Shown: positions 17,425-24,933 of the stretch, in pieces
Layout: each line of letters begins with the position of its first letter
Position numbering within the stretch: position 1 is the first letter of the stretch
Translations under genes and position numbers: made by a program
Assembly (NCBI RefSeq): GCF_946151065.1
Contig: NZ_CAMGZA010000005.1
Coordinates: 141,495 to 205,494 of the forward strand
Length of the DNA: 64,000 nucleotides
DNA from: Microbacterium sp. Marseille-Q6965
GTDB taxonomy: Bacteria; Actinomycetota; Actinomycetes; Actinomycetales; Microbacteriaceae
Reading direction: 5' to 3'
The notes under the pieces: generated by a model
The model's input: only the letters and a program-made list of their open reading frames with translations
Told to the model about the DNA's origin: nothing
The model's database searches: none

Positions 17425-18117
17425 ATGAGCATCCAGACCGTCATCCTGGCCGCCGGCATGGGCACGCGCCTCGGGCGCGCACTGCCGAAGTCGCTGACCG
17501 AGCTGAGCGACGGTCGCTCCATCATGCAGCAGCAGCACGAGAACATCCGCGCCGCGTTCGGTGACGACGCCCGCATCACGACCGTGGTCGGTTACCGCGC
17601 GGAGGACATCGTCGAGCGCTTCCCGCAGGCCAACTACGTCTACAACGAGCGCTACGACCAGACCAATACCTCGAAGAGCCTGCTGCGCGCGCTGCAGGCG
17701 ACGGGGAAGAGCAGCGTCCTGTGGATGAACGGCGACGTCGTGTTCGACCCGCGCGTACTCGGGCGTGCCGCGGCCCTCATCGAGGCCGACCAGTCGTTCG
17801 TGGCTGTCAACACCGCCAAGGTCAGCGACGAAGAGGTCAAGTACACCGTCTCGGCGTCGGGGCACATCGACGAGCTGTCCAAGACGGTCGTCGGCGGCAT
17901 CGGCGAGGCCGTCGGCATCAACTTCATCTCCCGCGCCGACAAGCGCGCACTCGTGCGCCAGCTGCAGCGCGTGGACGACCAGGACTACTTCGAGCGCGGG
18001 CTCGAGCTGGCGATCGCGGAGGACGGCATTCGCGTGCTGCCCATGGACATCTCCGACTTCTACGCCGTGGAGGTCGACTTCGCCGAGGACCTGGCGCGCG
18101 CCAACCAGTTCGTCTGA
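17425..18117 (+). CDS. NTP-transferase family nucleotidyltransferase (phosphocholine cytidylyltransferase-like)
   Basis: The 230-residue protein has the sugar/choline nucleotidyltransferase fold: VILAAGMGTRLGRALPKSL is the nucleotide-binding loop with the conserved Lys, YNERYDQTNTSKSLLRAL follows, and MNGDVVFD carries the metal-binding Asp. Members join an NTP to a sugar phosphate or phosphocholine, usually for surface polysaccharide or lipid head-group decoration; LicC-like enzymes are closest by pattern. ATG 17425 is chosen because GAGGA lies 5-6 bases upstream; ATG 17416 is in frame but would have no such site. No partner kinase or transferase is next to it. The substrate is unknown. Confidence 0.8.
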   Translation: MSIQTVILAAGMGTRLGRALPKSLTELSDGRSIMQQQHENIRAAFGDDARITTVVGYRAEDIVERFPQANYVYNERYDQTNTSKSLLRALQATGKSSVLWMNGDVVFDPRVLGRAAALIEADQSFVAVNTAKVSDEEVKYTVSASGHIDELSKTVVGGIGEAVGINFISRADKRALVRQLQRVDDQDYFERGLELAIAEDGIRVLPMDISDFYAVEVDFAEDLARANQFV

Positions 18118-18126
18118 TCCGCGGCG

Positions 18127-18132
18127 TAGGAT
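18127..18132 (+). promoter_or_regulatory. Predicted -10 box of leaderless EcsC-like gene
   Basis: TAGGAT lies 6 bases before the GTG start at 18139. It would make that gene independent of the nucleotidyltransferase just upstream. Confidence 0.45.
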
Positions 18133-18138
18133 CGCCCC

Positions 18139-19146
18139 GTGTCCGACAAGGTCGCGAAGATCCACTCCCTGCCGGACGACGCTCCCTGGCAGGGCGAGCC
18201 GCCCGCGCAGGGCCATCCGCCACACCTTCGCGCTCTCGACCGAGTGATGTCGATCCACCGCCCGGTCGTGCTCGCACACTTGCGCTCCATTCGGCTGCGC
18301 CACCCCGACGCCACGCCGGCGCAGATCGTGCGCCTGCTCGAGCGGCGCTACCTCGCGGCCGTCACCGCGGGCGGCGCGGCGGTGGGTGCCACCGCGGTGG
18401 TACCGGGCGTGGGCACCGGTGTGACGCTGGCGCTCTCGGGCGCCGAGACCGCGGGCTTCATCGAGGCGACGACGCTGTTCGCGCAGTCGCTTGCCGAGGT
18501 GCACGGCATCGCCGTCGAGGACCGCGACCGCGCCCGCGCGCTCGTGATGACCCTCATGATGGGCGACGAGGGCGTGGATCTGCTGCGTCAGCTCGCGGGG
18601 CAGGTCACCGGCAAGGGCGTGGCGCGCGGCGCCTACTGGGGCAACGTGATCACCACGTCGCTGCCGAAGGCCGTCACCCGGCAGGTCGCCGACCGCCTCA
18701 AGACGATGTTCGTGCGGCACTTCGCGCGCGTGGGAGCGGGCTCTTTCGTCGGCAAGGCGCTGCCCTTCGGCGTGGGCGCCGCCGTGGGCGGGGCTGGGAA
18801 CCACGTGCTCGGCCGCCGTGTCGTGGCGGCCTCCCGACGCGCGTTCGGGCCGGCGCCCGCCGTCCTGCCGGCCGCGCTGGAACCGCGCGAGGGAGCGGAG
18901 CGGGTCGAGCGGCGCGTGGGCGAGGCGCTGGGGCGTGTCGGATCGACGGTGGTCGGCGCGGCGGGCACCGCCTCGCGCGGCATCGCCGTCGCCGGGCGCG
19001 GCCTGGGGTCCCTGGGCCGCGGGGCGGGGCGTGCCGCGCGCCGCGCCCTCCCCGGCCGCGAGCGCAGCGACCGGGCCCCCAAGGGCCCCGGCGTTCCCGG
19101 CGACGGCACGGTCGACTCCGACGGGCGTCCGCCTGCTTCGGAGTGA
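18139..19146 (+). CDS. EcsC-like membrane-associated protein
   Basis: The 335-residue protein has an alpha-helical N-terminus (LRALDRVMSIHRPVVLAHLR), a Gly/Ala-rich membrane-prone stretch (AAVTAGGAAVGATAVVPGVG), and a second one with the pattern LPFGVGAAVGGAGNHVLGRRV typical of the EcsC family C-terminus. The last 90 residues are Gly/Arg/Pro rich and probably disordered. EcsC proteins are often linked to ABC exporters or secretion but lack a defined activity. GTG start directly after a TAnnnT box. The family call is by pattern only. Confidence 0.6.
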   Translation: MSDKVAKIHSLPDDAPWQGEPPAQGHPPHLRALDRVMSIHRPVVLAHLRSIRLRHPDATPAQIVRLLERRYLAAVTAGGAAVGATAVVPGVGTGVTLALSGAETAGFIEATTLFAQSLAEVHGIAVEDRDRARALVMTLMMGDEGVDLLRQLAGQVTGKGVARGAYWGNVITTSLPKAVTRQVADRLKTMFVRHFARVGAGSFVGKALPFGVGAAVGGAGNHVLGRRVVAASRRAFGPAPAVLPAALEPREGAERVERRVGEALGRVGSTVVGAAGTASRGIAVAGRGLGSLGRGAGRAARRALPGRERSDRAPKGPGVPGDGTVDSDGRPPASE

Positions 19147-19175
19147 TCCCGGCGAGTCCTTCCCGTCGCAGGCCC

Positions 19176-19487
19176 TCAAGCCTCGGCCGCGAAGCTGCGT
19201 CGACGCCGCATCGTGCGCTGCGAGTGACCGTACGGCAGGCGCCCCTCCTGCAGCTCGTCCGCGCCGATGCCCTCCACGAGCGACCCGGGGTCGACCTCGA
19301 GGGCGATGGCGATCTGCACGAGGGTCATGAGCGTGGGATTCGCCTGCCCCCGCTCCACCCGTTGCAGGTGGGTGAGGTCGAGATCGGCGCACTCGGCGAG
19401 CGCCTTGGCACTCAATCCCGCCCGATGCCGCAGCTCGGCCACACGCAGGCCCACCTTCTTCGCGGCGGGAGAATGCGGCGCTCCCAT
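19176..19487 (-). CDS. XRE-type HTH transcriptional regulator
   Basis: The 103-residue protein carries a single Cro/CI-type helix-turn-helix: VGLRVAELRHRAGLSAKALA, then LDLTHLQRVERGQANPTLMT, and IAIALEVDPGSLVEG. The C-terminal tail is basic (RTMRRRRSF). I chose ATG 19487; longer in-frame starts would place the palindrome at 19527-19544 inside the gene, whereas with this start it sits in the promoter, as expected for an autoregulator. It is divergent from the DUF6458 gene, which it may also control. Confidence 0.75.
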   Translation of the reverse strand: MGAPHSPAAKKVGLRVAELRHRAGLSAKALAECADLDLTHLQRVERGQANPTLMTLVQIAIALEVDPGSLVEGIGADELQEGRLPYGHSQRTMRRRRSFAAEA

Positions 19488-19526
19488 GCCAACAGCATCC
19501 GGACCACGGCGCCCATCACCGATGCG

Positions 19527-19544
19527 CATATGCCTCAGCATATG
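19527..19544 (-). promoter_or_regulatory. Palindromic operator and -10 box of the XRE regulator
   Basis: CATATGC and GCATATG form a perfect 7-base inverted repeat with a 4-base spacer. On the minus strand the right arm contains TATGCT, a good -10 hexamer, so a dimer bound here would block transcription of the regulator gene 40 bases downstream. Confidence 0.55.
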
Positions 19545-19627
19545 TGCCACCCCTCCCGTTCATCCCTGTATCGGTGGGGATGTCAAGCCTCGTGACGCCG
19601 CCGGGCCGCCTCCGTAACGTCTGGGGC

Positions 19628-19879
19628 ATGAGCATCGGAACCGGAGTAGTGCTGTTCATCCTCGGCGCCATCCTGGCGTTCGGACTGGAACTGGACGTGC
19701 CCTGGCTGAACGACGACTTCGTCGGCTACCTGCTGATGGGGGCCGGTGTCGTCGTCTTCATCGTCGGCCTCGTCCTCGTGCTGCGCCGCCGCAGCTCGGT
19801 GGAGCGGACCCGCACGGTGGGCGATGGGGGCTCGGCCTCGCGCGTCACCGAGCGTCGCAGCGACGTCGACCCCCTGTGA
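19628..19879 (+). CDS. DUF6458 family small membrane protein
   Basis: The 83-residue protein has two membrane helices (TGVVLFILGAILAFGLEL and LLMGAGVVVFIVGLVLVL) and an Arg-rich cytoplasmic tail with Thr/Ser. The opening MSIGTGVVLFILGAILAF is typical of the actinobacterial DUF6458 family. Function unknown. ATG 19628 is used because the in-frame extension to 19544 would cross the likely promoter. Divergent from the XRE regulator. Confidence 0.75.
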   Translation: MSIGTGVVLFILGAILAFGLELDVPWLNDDFVGYLLMGAGVVVFIVGLVLVLRRRSSVERTRTVGDGGSASRVTERRSDVDPL

Positions 19880-20052
19880 ACCACGGCCTCGCCGTCCGAA
19901 CGGGTCGCCCCCTCCTCGGACGGCGGGGTCGCTTCGCACCCGGACCGGTCCATGCACGCGCATGCGCCTATGCGCCGCGATTCGCGATCCGCACGAGAAG
20001 CTGATAAAGTCGATCCTCGGTTCGGAACGCCGAAAGGCACCGGAATCGACAT

Positions 20053-20125
20053 GCGCCTCTAGCTCAATCGGCAGAGCAACTGACTCTTAATCAGTGGGTT
20101 CAGGGTTCAAGTCCCTGGGGGCGCA
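20053..20125 (+). tRNA. tRNA-Lys (anticodon CTT)
   Basis: The acceptor GCGCCTC pairs with GGGGCGC, discriminator A, and CCA is encoded directly after (20126-20128). Anticodon stem CTGA/TCAG encloses the CTT anticodon; the T-arm is CAGGG-TTCAAGT-CCCTG. A strong terminator follows 9 bases later. Confidence 0.96.
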
Positions 20126-20133
20126 CCACCAGA

Positions 20134-20173
20134 AGAATCCCCGGTCCGGCCTGAAAAGGCCGCCGGGGATTCT
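20134..20173 (+). terminator. Terminator after tRNA-Lys
   Basis: An 11-base stem (AGAATCCCCGG with CCGGGGATTCT) continues into CGGCC/GGCCG around a GAAA-type loop. It directly follows the tRNA and precedes hisN. Confidence 0.85.
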
Positions 20174-20276
20174 GCGTTCCGACGAGAACGACGGGCCTCC
20201 CCCGCGGCGACGTCCGCCCCGCGCTGGCGTAGCCGTCTTGCGCCGAAATGTTCCCGGAGCGTGATACGACGGCGGG

Positions 20277-20282
20277 TAGCCT
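20277..20282 (+). promoter_or_regulatory. Predicted -10 box of leaderless hisN
   Basis: TAGCCT lies 6 bases before the GTG start of hisN. Confidence 0.5.
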
Positions 20283-20288
20283 TGAGCG

Positions 20289-21110
20289 GTGGAGTCCCCC
20301 GTTCCCACCTCGCCCGCGGCCGCGTTTAATCCGGAGCGCGACCTGACGCTCGCGCTGCGCCTCGCGGAAGCCGCCGACGCTCAGACGCTGGCGCGCTTCG
20401 ACGCCGCCGATCTCGACGTGCGGCGCAAGGCGGACCGCACCCACGTGACCGAGGCGGACCTGGCCGCCGAGCGCGCGATCCGCGAGGTGTTGGCCGCCGA
20501 GCGGCCCGACGACGCGATCTTCGGCGAGGAGTACGGCGAGGGGGGCGACGCCGCCCGCCGCTGGATCGTGGACCCGATCGACGGCACCGCCAACTACCTG
20601 CGGGGCGTCCCCGCCTGGGGCACGATGATCGCGCTCGAGGTGGACGGCGCGGTGCGTCTGGGCGTCGTCAGCATGCCGGCGATGGGCCGGCGCTGGTGGG
20701 CCGCGGAGGGCGCGGGCGCCTGGACGAACGCGGCCGATGGCCCGCGCCGCATCGAGGTCTCGCGGGTCGACGCACTCGAGGACGCGTCGATCAGCTTCCA
20801 AAGCCTCGCGCAGTGGCGCCAGGCGGGCCGGCTCGACGCACTGCTCACCCTGCAATCCCGCGTGTGGCGCGACCGGGCGTACGGCGACGTGTGGTCCTAC
20901 ATGCTCTTGGCCGAGGGCCGGATCGAGTTCGTCGGCGAGTTCGACGTGAAGGAGTACGACATCGCCGCCGCCGCGGCCATCGTGCGCGAGGCGGGCGGGC
21001 GATTCACCTCGTTCGAGGGCGAAGCCACCCTCGCCGCAGGATCGGCCGTCGCCAGCAACGGCGTGCTGCACGAGGCGTTCCTCCGCGCGTTGCACGGGGC
21101 CGACACGTGA
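20289..21110 (+). CDS. hisN: Histidinol-phosphatase, inositol monophosphatase family
   Basis: The 273-residue protein belongs to the Mg-dependent, Li-sensitive phosphatases. It has the metal-binding motifs FGEEYGEG, WIVDPIDGTANYLRG and, near the C-terminus, EFDVKEYDIAAAAAI. Actinobacterial members with these features carry out the histidinol-phosphate step of histidine synthesis. The assignment over a generic inositol monophosphatase rests on the TNFVRG-like TANYLRG segment and overall resemblance; hisD lies 15 kb away, so there is no operon support. GTG start, leaderless-type. The stop overlaps the GTG of the lipoprotein gene. Confidence 0.85.
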   Translation: MESPVPTSPAAAFNPERDLTLALRLAEAADAQTLARFDAADLDVRRKADRTHVTEADLAAERAIREVLAAERPDDAIFGEEYGEGGDAARRWIVDPIDGTANYLRGVPAWGTMIALEVDGAVRLGVVSMPAMGRRWWAAEGAGAWTNAADGPRRIEVSRVDALEDASISFQSLAQWRQAGRLDALLTLQSRVWRDRAYGDVWSYMLLAEGRIEFVGEFDVKEYDIAAAAAIVREAGGRFTSFEGEATLAAGSAVASNGVLHEAFLRALHGADT

Positions 21111-21730
21111 GCATCCGACCGCACCGCCGCGACGACGCCCGACCGCGGGCGGCGCGGCGAGCCGCGCCCCTGCTCGCCGGGCTCGCGGTCCTGGCCTTCG
21201 CGCTGACGGCCTGCGGCCAGTCAGCGCCGCCCGATCCGGAGCCGGCCCAGACGTCGCCCGCCCCGACCGACGAACAGCCACAGGGCGGAGAACCGCAGGC
21301 CGGCTCGGGAGACGAGACGCCGATCCCCGAGCTCACCTGCGAGACGATCATCCCCGCCGAGGTGGTGGCGCAGTTCAAGGACGTGGGCTGGACGGCCGAG
21401 CCGGAGGACTTCCGCATCGGTTCCACCGTCCTGCCCGATGGGATCCAGTGCGTGTGGGGCGACTACAGCGTCGCGACCGACCACGTGCAGATCTTCGGTT
21501 GGGCGCCCGTCGACTCCGCCACGGCGAGCACCGTGCAGGACGAGCTCGAGACGCAGGGGTGGATCCGCGAGGAGGAGGACGGGATCGTCTACCTCACGGA
21601 GGATCCGACGTACGCCATCGCGACGGACGACGACGGCTACGGCATGACATACGCCTTCGGCGACGGCTGGGTCACGCTCGCCGACACAAAGCAGAGCCTG
21701 CTGCTGGTGGGCTGGCCGCCCGCCGAATGA
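21107..21730 (+). CDS. Secreted lipoprotein, unknown function
   Basis: The 207-residue protein has a lipoprotein signal: basic N-terminus (RPHRRDDARPRAARR), hydrophobic core (LLAGLAVLAFAL) and lipobox LTAC, so Cys becomes lipid-modified and the protein faces outward. A Pro/Gln/Gly-rich linker (PDPEPAQTSPAPTDEQPQ) leads to a globular acidic domain with two Cys (LTCETI and IQCVWG), possibly a disulfide. I do not recognise a family with confidence. Translationally coupled to hisN through GTGA, probably without functional link. Confidence 0.75.
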   Translation: MSIRPHRRDDARPRAARRAAPLLAGLAVLAFALTACGQSAPPDPEPAQTSPAPTDEQPQGGEPQAGSGDETPIPELTCETIIPAEVVAQFKDVGWTAEPEDFRIGSTVLPDGIQCVWGDYSVATDHVQIFGWAPVDSATASTVQDELETQGWIREEEDGIVYLTEDPTYAIATDDDGYGMTYAFGDGWVTLADTKQSLLLVGWPPAE

Positions 21731-21766
21731 CGGCCGGGCGGGCGCCCATCGTGCCATCCTGGGGCT

Positions 21767-23200
21767 ATGCCTGACGCGATCGTGGTGGGGGCGGGTCCGA
21801 ACGGGCTCGCCGCGGCCGTGATCCTCGCGAGGGCCGGGCTGGCCGTCGAGGTGCACGAGCGGGCCGAGGCCGTCGGCGGCGCCGTTCGCACCCGCGAGGC
21901 CGACGGCTTCCGCTACGACGTGGGCGCCGCGGTTCACCCGATGGCGCTCGGCTCGCCGTTCTTCCGCTCCTTCGGACTGGCCGACCGCATCGACTTCGCC
22001 GTCCCGGAGATCTCCTACGCGCATCCCCTGCCGGACGGCCGCACGGGGGTGGCGTTCCGCTCCCTCGACGCCACGGCCGGCGCCCTGGGCGGGGACGGCG
22101 GCGCCTGGCGGCGGGCGCTCGGCCCCCTCGTGAAGCGGATCGACGCGGTCTCCGACGCGAGCGGCGGCGTGCTCCTCCCCCGCCCCGGCGCGCTGGGGGG
22201 ATTCGCGACGATCGCGCTGGCCGCGGCCCCCCACGTACTGGGCCTGACCGGCGCGCTCTTCCGCGACGACGTGGCGCCCGCCCTGCTCGCCGGTGCCTTC
22301 GCGCACGGGTTCGCGCGGATCCCGCGCGTGCCCTCGGTCGGCGCCGGTCTCGTGCTCGCGGCGCACGCCCACGCGCGGGGCTGGCCCATTCCGCGGGGCG
22401 GCTCGCAGGCGATCGCCGACGCGCTCGCCGCCGATCTCGTCGCGCACGGTGGCGTCATCCGCACCGGCTCTCCGGTGGACGACGTCCGCGCGCTCCCGCC
22501 GGCCCGTGCGATCCTGCTCGACCTCGTGCCGCGCGACGTGCTGCGCGTGGCCGGCGCGCGCCTGCCGGAGCGCTACGCGCGCACCCTGCGACGCTGGCGA
22601 CACGGACCCGCCGCGTTCAAGGTGGACTACGCGCTGTCGCGGCCGATCCCGTGGCGCGACGACGCCGCGCGACGCGCCGGCACCGTGCACCTGGGCGGAA
22701 CCCTCGGCGACATCCGGCGCGCCGAGGCCGCCGTCGTGTCGGGACGGATGCCGGAGAGGCCGTTCATTCTGCTCGCCCAGCCCTCCCTGTTCGATCCCGG
22801 CCGGGCACCCGTCGGTCGACACACCGCCTGGGCGTACGCGCACGTGCCGCACGGCTGGAAGGGCGACGCGACGCCCGTCATCGACGCGGCCATCGAGGAG
22901 CATGCCCCCGGCTTCCGCGACACCGTTCTCGCGCGCATCTCCACAGGCCCGGCGGCGCTCGAGGCGATGGACCACAACCTGGTGGGCGGCGACATCAGCG
23001 GCGGCGCGATGACCACGTTCCAGACGCTGGCCCGCCCGGTGGCGGGATACGCGCCCTGGCGCTCTCCGGTGCCGGGCCTGTACCTGTGCTCGTCGTCGAC
23101 AGCCCCCGGGGGTGGCGTGCACGGCATGGGCGGCTGGAACGCCGCCCGCTTGGCCCTGCGAGACGTCTTCGGTCTGGAGATGCCCGAGCTCGGCCCCTGA
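21767..23200 (+). CDS. Phytoene-desaturase-like FAD-dependent oxidoreductase
   Basis: The 477-residue flavoprotein has the N-terminal dinucleotide fold IVVGAGPNGLAAAVILARAG, followed by EAVGGAVRTREADGFRYDVGA, the pattern of the amine oxidase/CrtI group. Its C-terminal FAD-contact segment reads CSSSTAPGGGVHGMGGWNAA. Homologues in actinobacteria are annotated as NAD(P)/FAD-dependent oxidoreductases related to carotenoid desaturases and retinol saturase; the substrate is not known. No carotenoid genes are adjacent. ATG 21767 follows the lipoprotein by 36 bases. Confidence 0.85.
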   Translation: MPDAIVVGAGPNGLAAAVILARAGLAVEVHERAEAVGGAVRTREADGFRYDVGAAVHPMALGSPFFRSFGLADRIDFAVPEISYAHPLPDGRTGVAFRSLDATAGALGGDGGAWRRALGPLVKRIDAVSDASGGVLLPRPGALGGFATIALAAAPHVLGLTGALFRDDVAPALLAGAFAHGFARIPRVPSVGAGLVLAAHAHARGWPIPRGGSQAIADALAADLVAHGGVIRTGSPVDDVRALPPARAILLDLVPRDVLRVAGARLPERYARTLRRWRHGPAAFKVDYALSRPIPWRDDAARRAGTVHLGGTLGDIRRAEAAVVSGRMPERPFILLAQPSLFDPGRAPVGRHTAWAYAHVPHGWKGDATPVIDAAIEEHAPGFRDTVLARISTGPAALEAMDHNLVGGDISGGAMTTFQTLARPVAGYAPWRSPVPGLYLCSSSTAPGGGVHGMGGWNAARLALRDVFGLEMPELGP

Positions 23201-23306
23201 CGCGCCGGACCGATGTGGCCGCGGCCCGTCAAGCCCCCTCCCGGGCGCCGCGCCGCCGCCTAGCGTGGGTCGCACTTCTAAAGCGACGCCAGCGTGAGGA
23301 GCGCCG

Positions 23307-23546
23307 ATGAGCAGAGACGTCCGGCACGTCACCCACGTCCTCTACCCCACCGCGCAGGACGACGACCACGGCCCCTGGTCCAACCCGGAGGCCGCCGCGG
23401 AGATCGAGGCGCTCCTCGCCGACGGCTATGAGATCGCGGACACGAGCGTCGCGCCGCTCACCTCGCCGTGGCTCTGGTCGGGCCGCATGGTCTCCTCGAC
23501 CCGCCTCGTGCTCGTCACGACACTGGTCCGGCCGGGACCGGCCTGA
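23307..23546 (+). CDS. Small hypothetical protein
   Basis: The 79-residue soluble protein has a good ribosome site (GAGGAG, 7 bases before ATG 23307) and codon use like its neighbours, so I take it as real. It has no membrane segment or Cys. The C-terminal half, GYEIADTSVAPLTS followed by SSTRLVLVTTLVRPG, looks like a small alpha/beta fold. I do not recognise the family. The gene ends at a bidirectional terminator shared with tmRNA. Confidence 0.65.
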   Translation: MSRDVRHVTHVLYPTAQDDDHGPWSNPEAAAEIEALLADGYEIADTSVAPLTSPWLWSGRMVSSTRLVLVTTLVRPGPA

Positions 23547-23569
23547 CCGACCCTTACCGCGCACGACAA

Positions 23570-23610
23570 AGCCCCCGCGTTCCCTGATCTCGTCAGGGTC
23601 CGCGGGGGCT
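23570..23610. terminator. Bidirectional terminator between small CDS and tmRNA
   Basis: A 10-base stem AGCCCCCGCG/CGCGGGGGCT encloses a second stem CCCTGA/TCAGGG. It serves the plus-strand small gene and the minus-strand tmRNA, whose 3' end is 20 bases away. Confidence 0.85.
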
Positions 23611-23629
23611 GTCCACAGGTGCGATGCGG

Positions 23630-23999
23630 TGGTGGAGCTGGGGGGAATCGAACCCCCGTCCAATGCTGAGTCTCTGCGGCTTCTCCGGGCGCAGTCTGTG
23701 GAGGCGTTCTGCTCGGCTCCGACCTTCAGCACAGACACATAGGTCGACGAGCCCAGTCGAGGAAAAGTCCCGCGTGACGTCCCGACACCGTCACGCAGCA
23801 AGATCCCTAGATGACGCCAGAATCCGTGTCGGGATCACCCACGGTCTGACGGACTATCGGGCTCGCTTAGGCAGCGAGGGCGAAGTCAGTGCGCTTTGCG
23901 TTGGCACTTATTGGTTTGCAGGGGGCGTTTACGAGATAACCCTGCATCCTCGGCCCGCTTCTCGCAGATTCACAAGCACTGTCGAAACCGATCAGCCCC
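23630..23999 (-). ncRNA. ssrA: Transfer-messenger RNA (tmRNA)
   Basis: The RNA rescues stalled ribosomes and tags the nascent peptide for degradation. The 5' end GGGGCTG pairs with CAGCTCC at the 3' end, which is followed by encoded ACCA. GGTTTCGACA near the 5' end and the T-arm GGGGGTTCGATTCCCCC are tRNA-like hallmarks. The tag-encoding frame (23867-23905, minus) reads ANAKRTDFALAA and then TAA. Length about 370 bases. No SmpB gene is in the window. Confidence 0.96.
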
Positions 24000-24267
24000 G
24001 TGGATCCTTCTCGCGAAGGGAACCGCTATCGCACGCTGTGGAGTTGTCATCGCACCGGAGTGCGCTGCCGGCGCCTCACGGCGCATCCCGGCCGGGCCGG
24101 ACTCGGATCTATCCGAGCATCACAGACTACAACGCAACGCGCCGCAACGCCATTCCCGGCGATTCCGGCGCGGGCGACGCATCCACCGGTGCGCCACCCG
24201 CGGGTCCGCGGCGCCGCGCGATCCCTGCGATACCCTCGGCCCAGGCACGCGACGAAGGGAGCCCGTC

Positions 24268-24933
24268 ATGGGCGATGTCATCATCTCGGTGCGGGGCACA
24301 GCGCAGCGCCGGGTCGCGCCGGAGCTCGCGATCGCGTCCGTGCAGGTGCGCGTCGACGGACCGGACCGCGCCTCGGTGACGCGGCGCACGGGGCAGGCCG
24401 CCGACGCGCTCCGCTCCCGACTGAAGGAGCTCGAGGAGGGCGAGCGGGTCGTGCGGTGGTCGAGTGAGCGGGCCTACTTCTGGTCGAGCAGGCCGTGGAA
24501 CGCCGACGGCACCCAGCTGCGTCCGGTGCACTACGGCTCTGTGCCGTTCGGCGCCACGTTCGACGACTTCGCGGAACTGTCGGGATGGGTCGGCGAACTG
24601 GCGGAGGCGGCGGACGTGCACGTCGGCGACGTGAGCTGGCGCCTCACGGACGACACCCGCGCGCGGCTTGAGCGCGAGACGGCCGCCGAGGCGGTGGGGG
24701 TGGCCGTGCAGCGGGCCCAGGCCTATGCCGAGGCGCTGGGGCTCGGCGACGTCGCCCCCGTCGAGATCGCCGACAACGACCTGCTCTCGCGCGACGCGGC
24801 GCCCGGATTCGCGGCGCTGCGCATGGGTGCGAACGTCCGCGGCGCGGCCGAGGGGGCACCGCTGGTCGCGCTCGAACCGGAGGACATCCTCGTCTCCGCC
24901 ACCGTCGAGGGCCGCTTCGCGGCGCGCGCCTGA
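24268..24933 (+). CDS. SIMPL domain-containing protein (DUF541)
   Basis: The 221-residue protein starts VIISVRGTAQRRVAPELAIA, has repeated VRVDG and VAVQRAQAYAEALGLG segments and ends with LEPEDILVSATVEGRF, the pattern of the SIMPL (DUF541) family. Many members are periplasmic or outer-surface; this one has no signal peptide, so it is probably cytoplasmic. Function unknown. Its stop overlaps the start of the M20 peptidase gene (TGATG), making a coupled set with that peptidase and the MFS transporter. Confidence 0.8.
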   Translation: MGDVIISVRGTAQRRVAPELAIASVQVRVDGPDRASVTRRTGQAADALRSRLKELEEGERVVRWSSERAYFWSSRPWNADGTQLRPVHYGSVPFGATFDDFAELSGWVGELAEAADVHVGDVSWRLTDDTRARLERETAAEAVGVAVQRAQAYAEALGLGDVAPVEIADNDLLSRDAAPGFAALRMGANVRGAAEGAPLVALEPEDILVSATVEGRFAARA

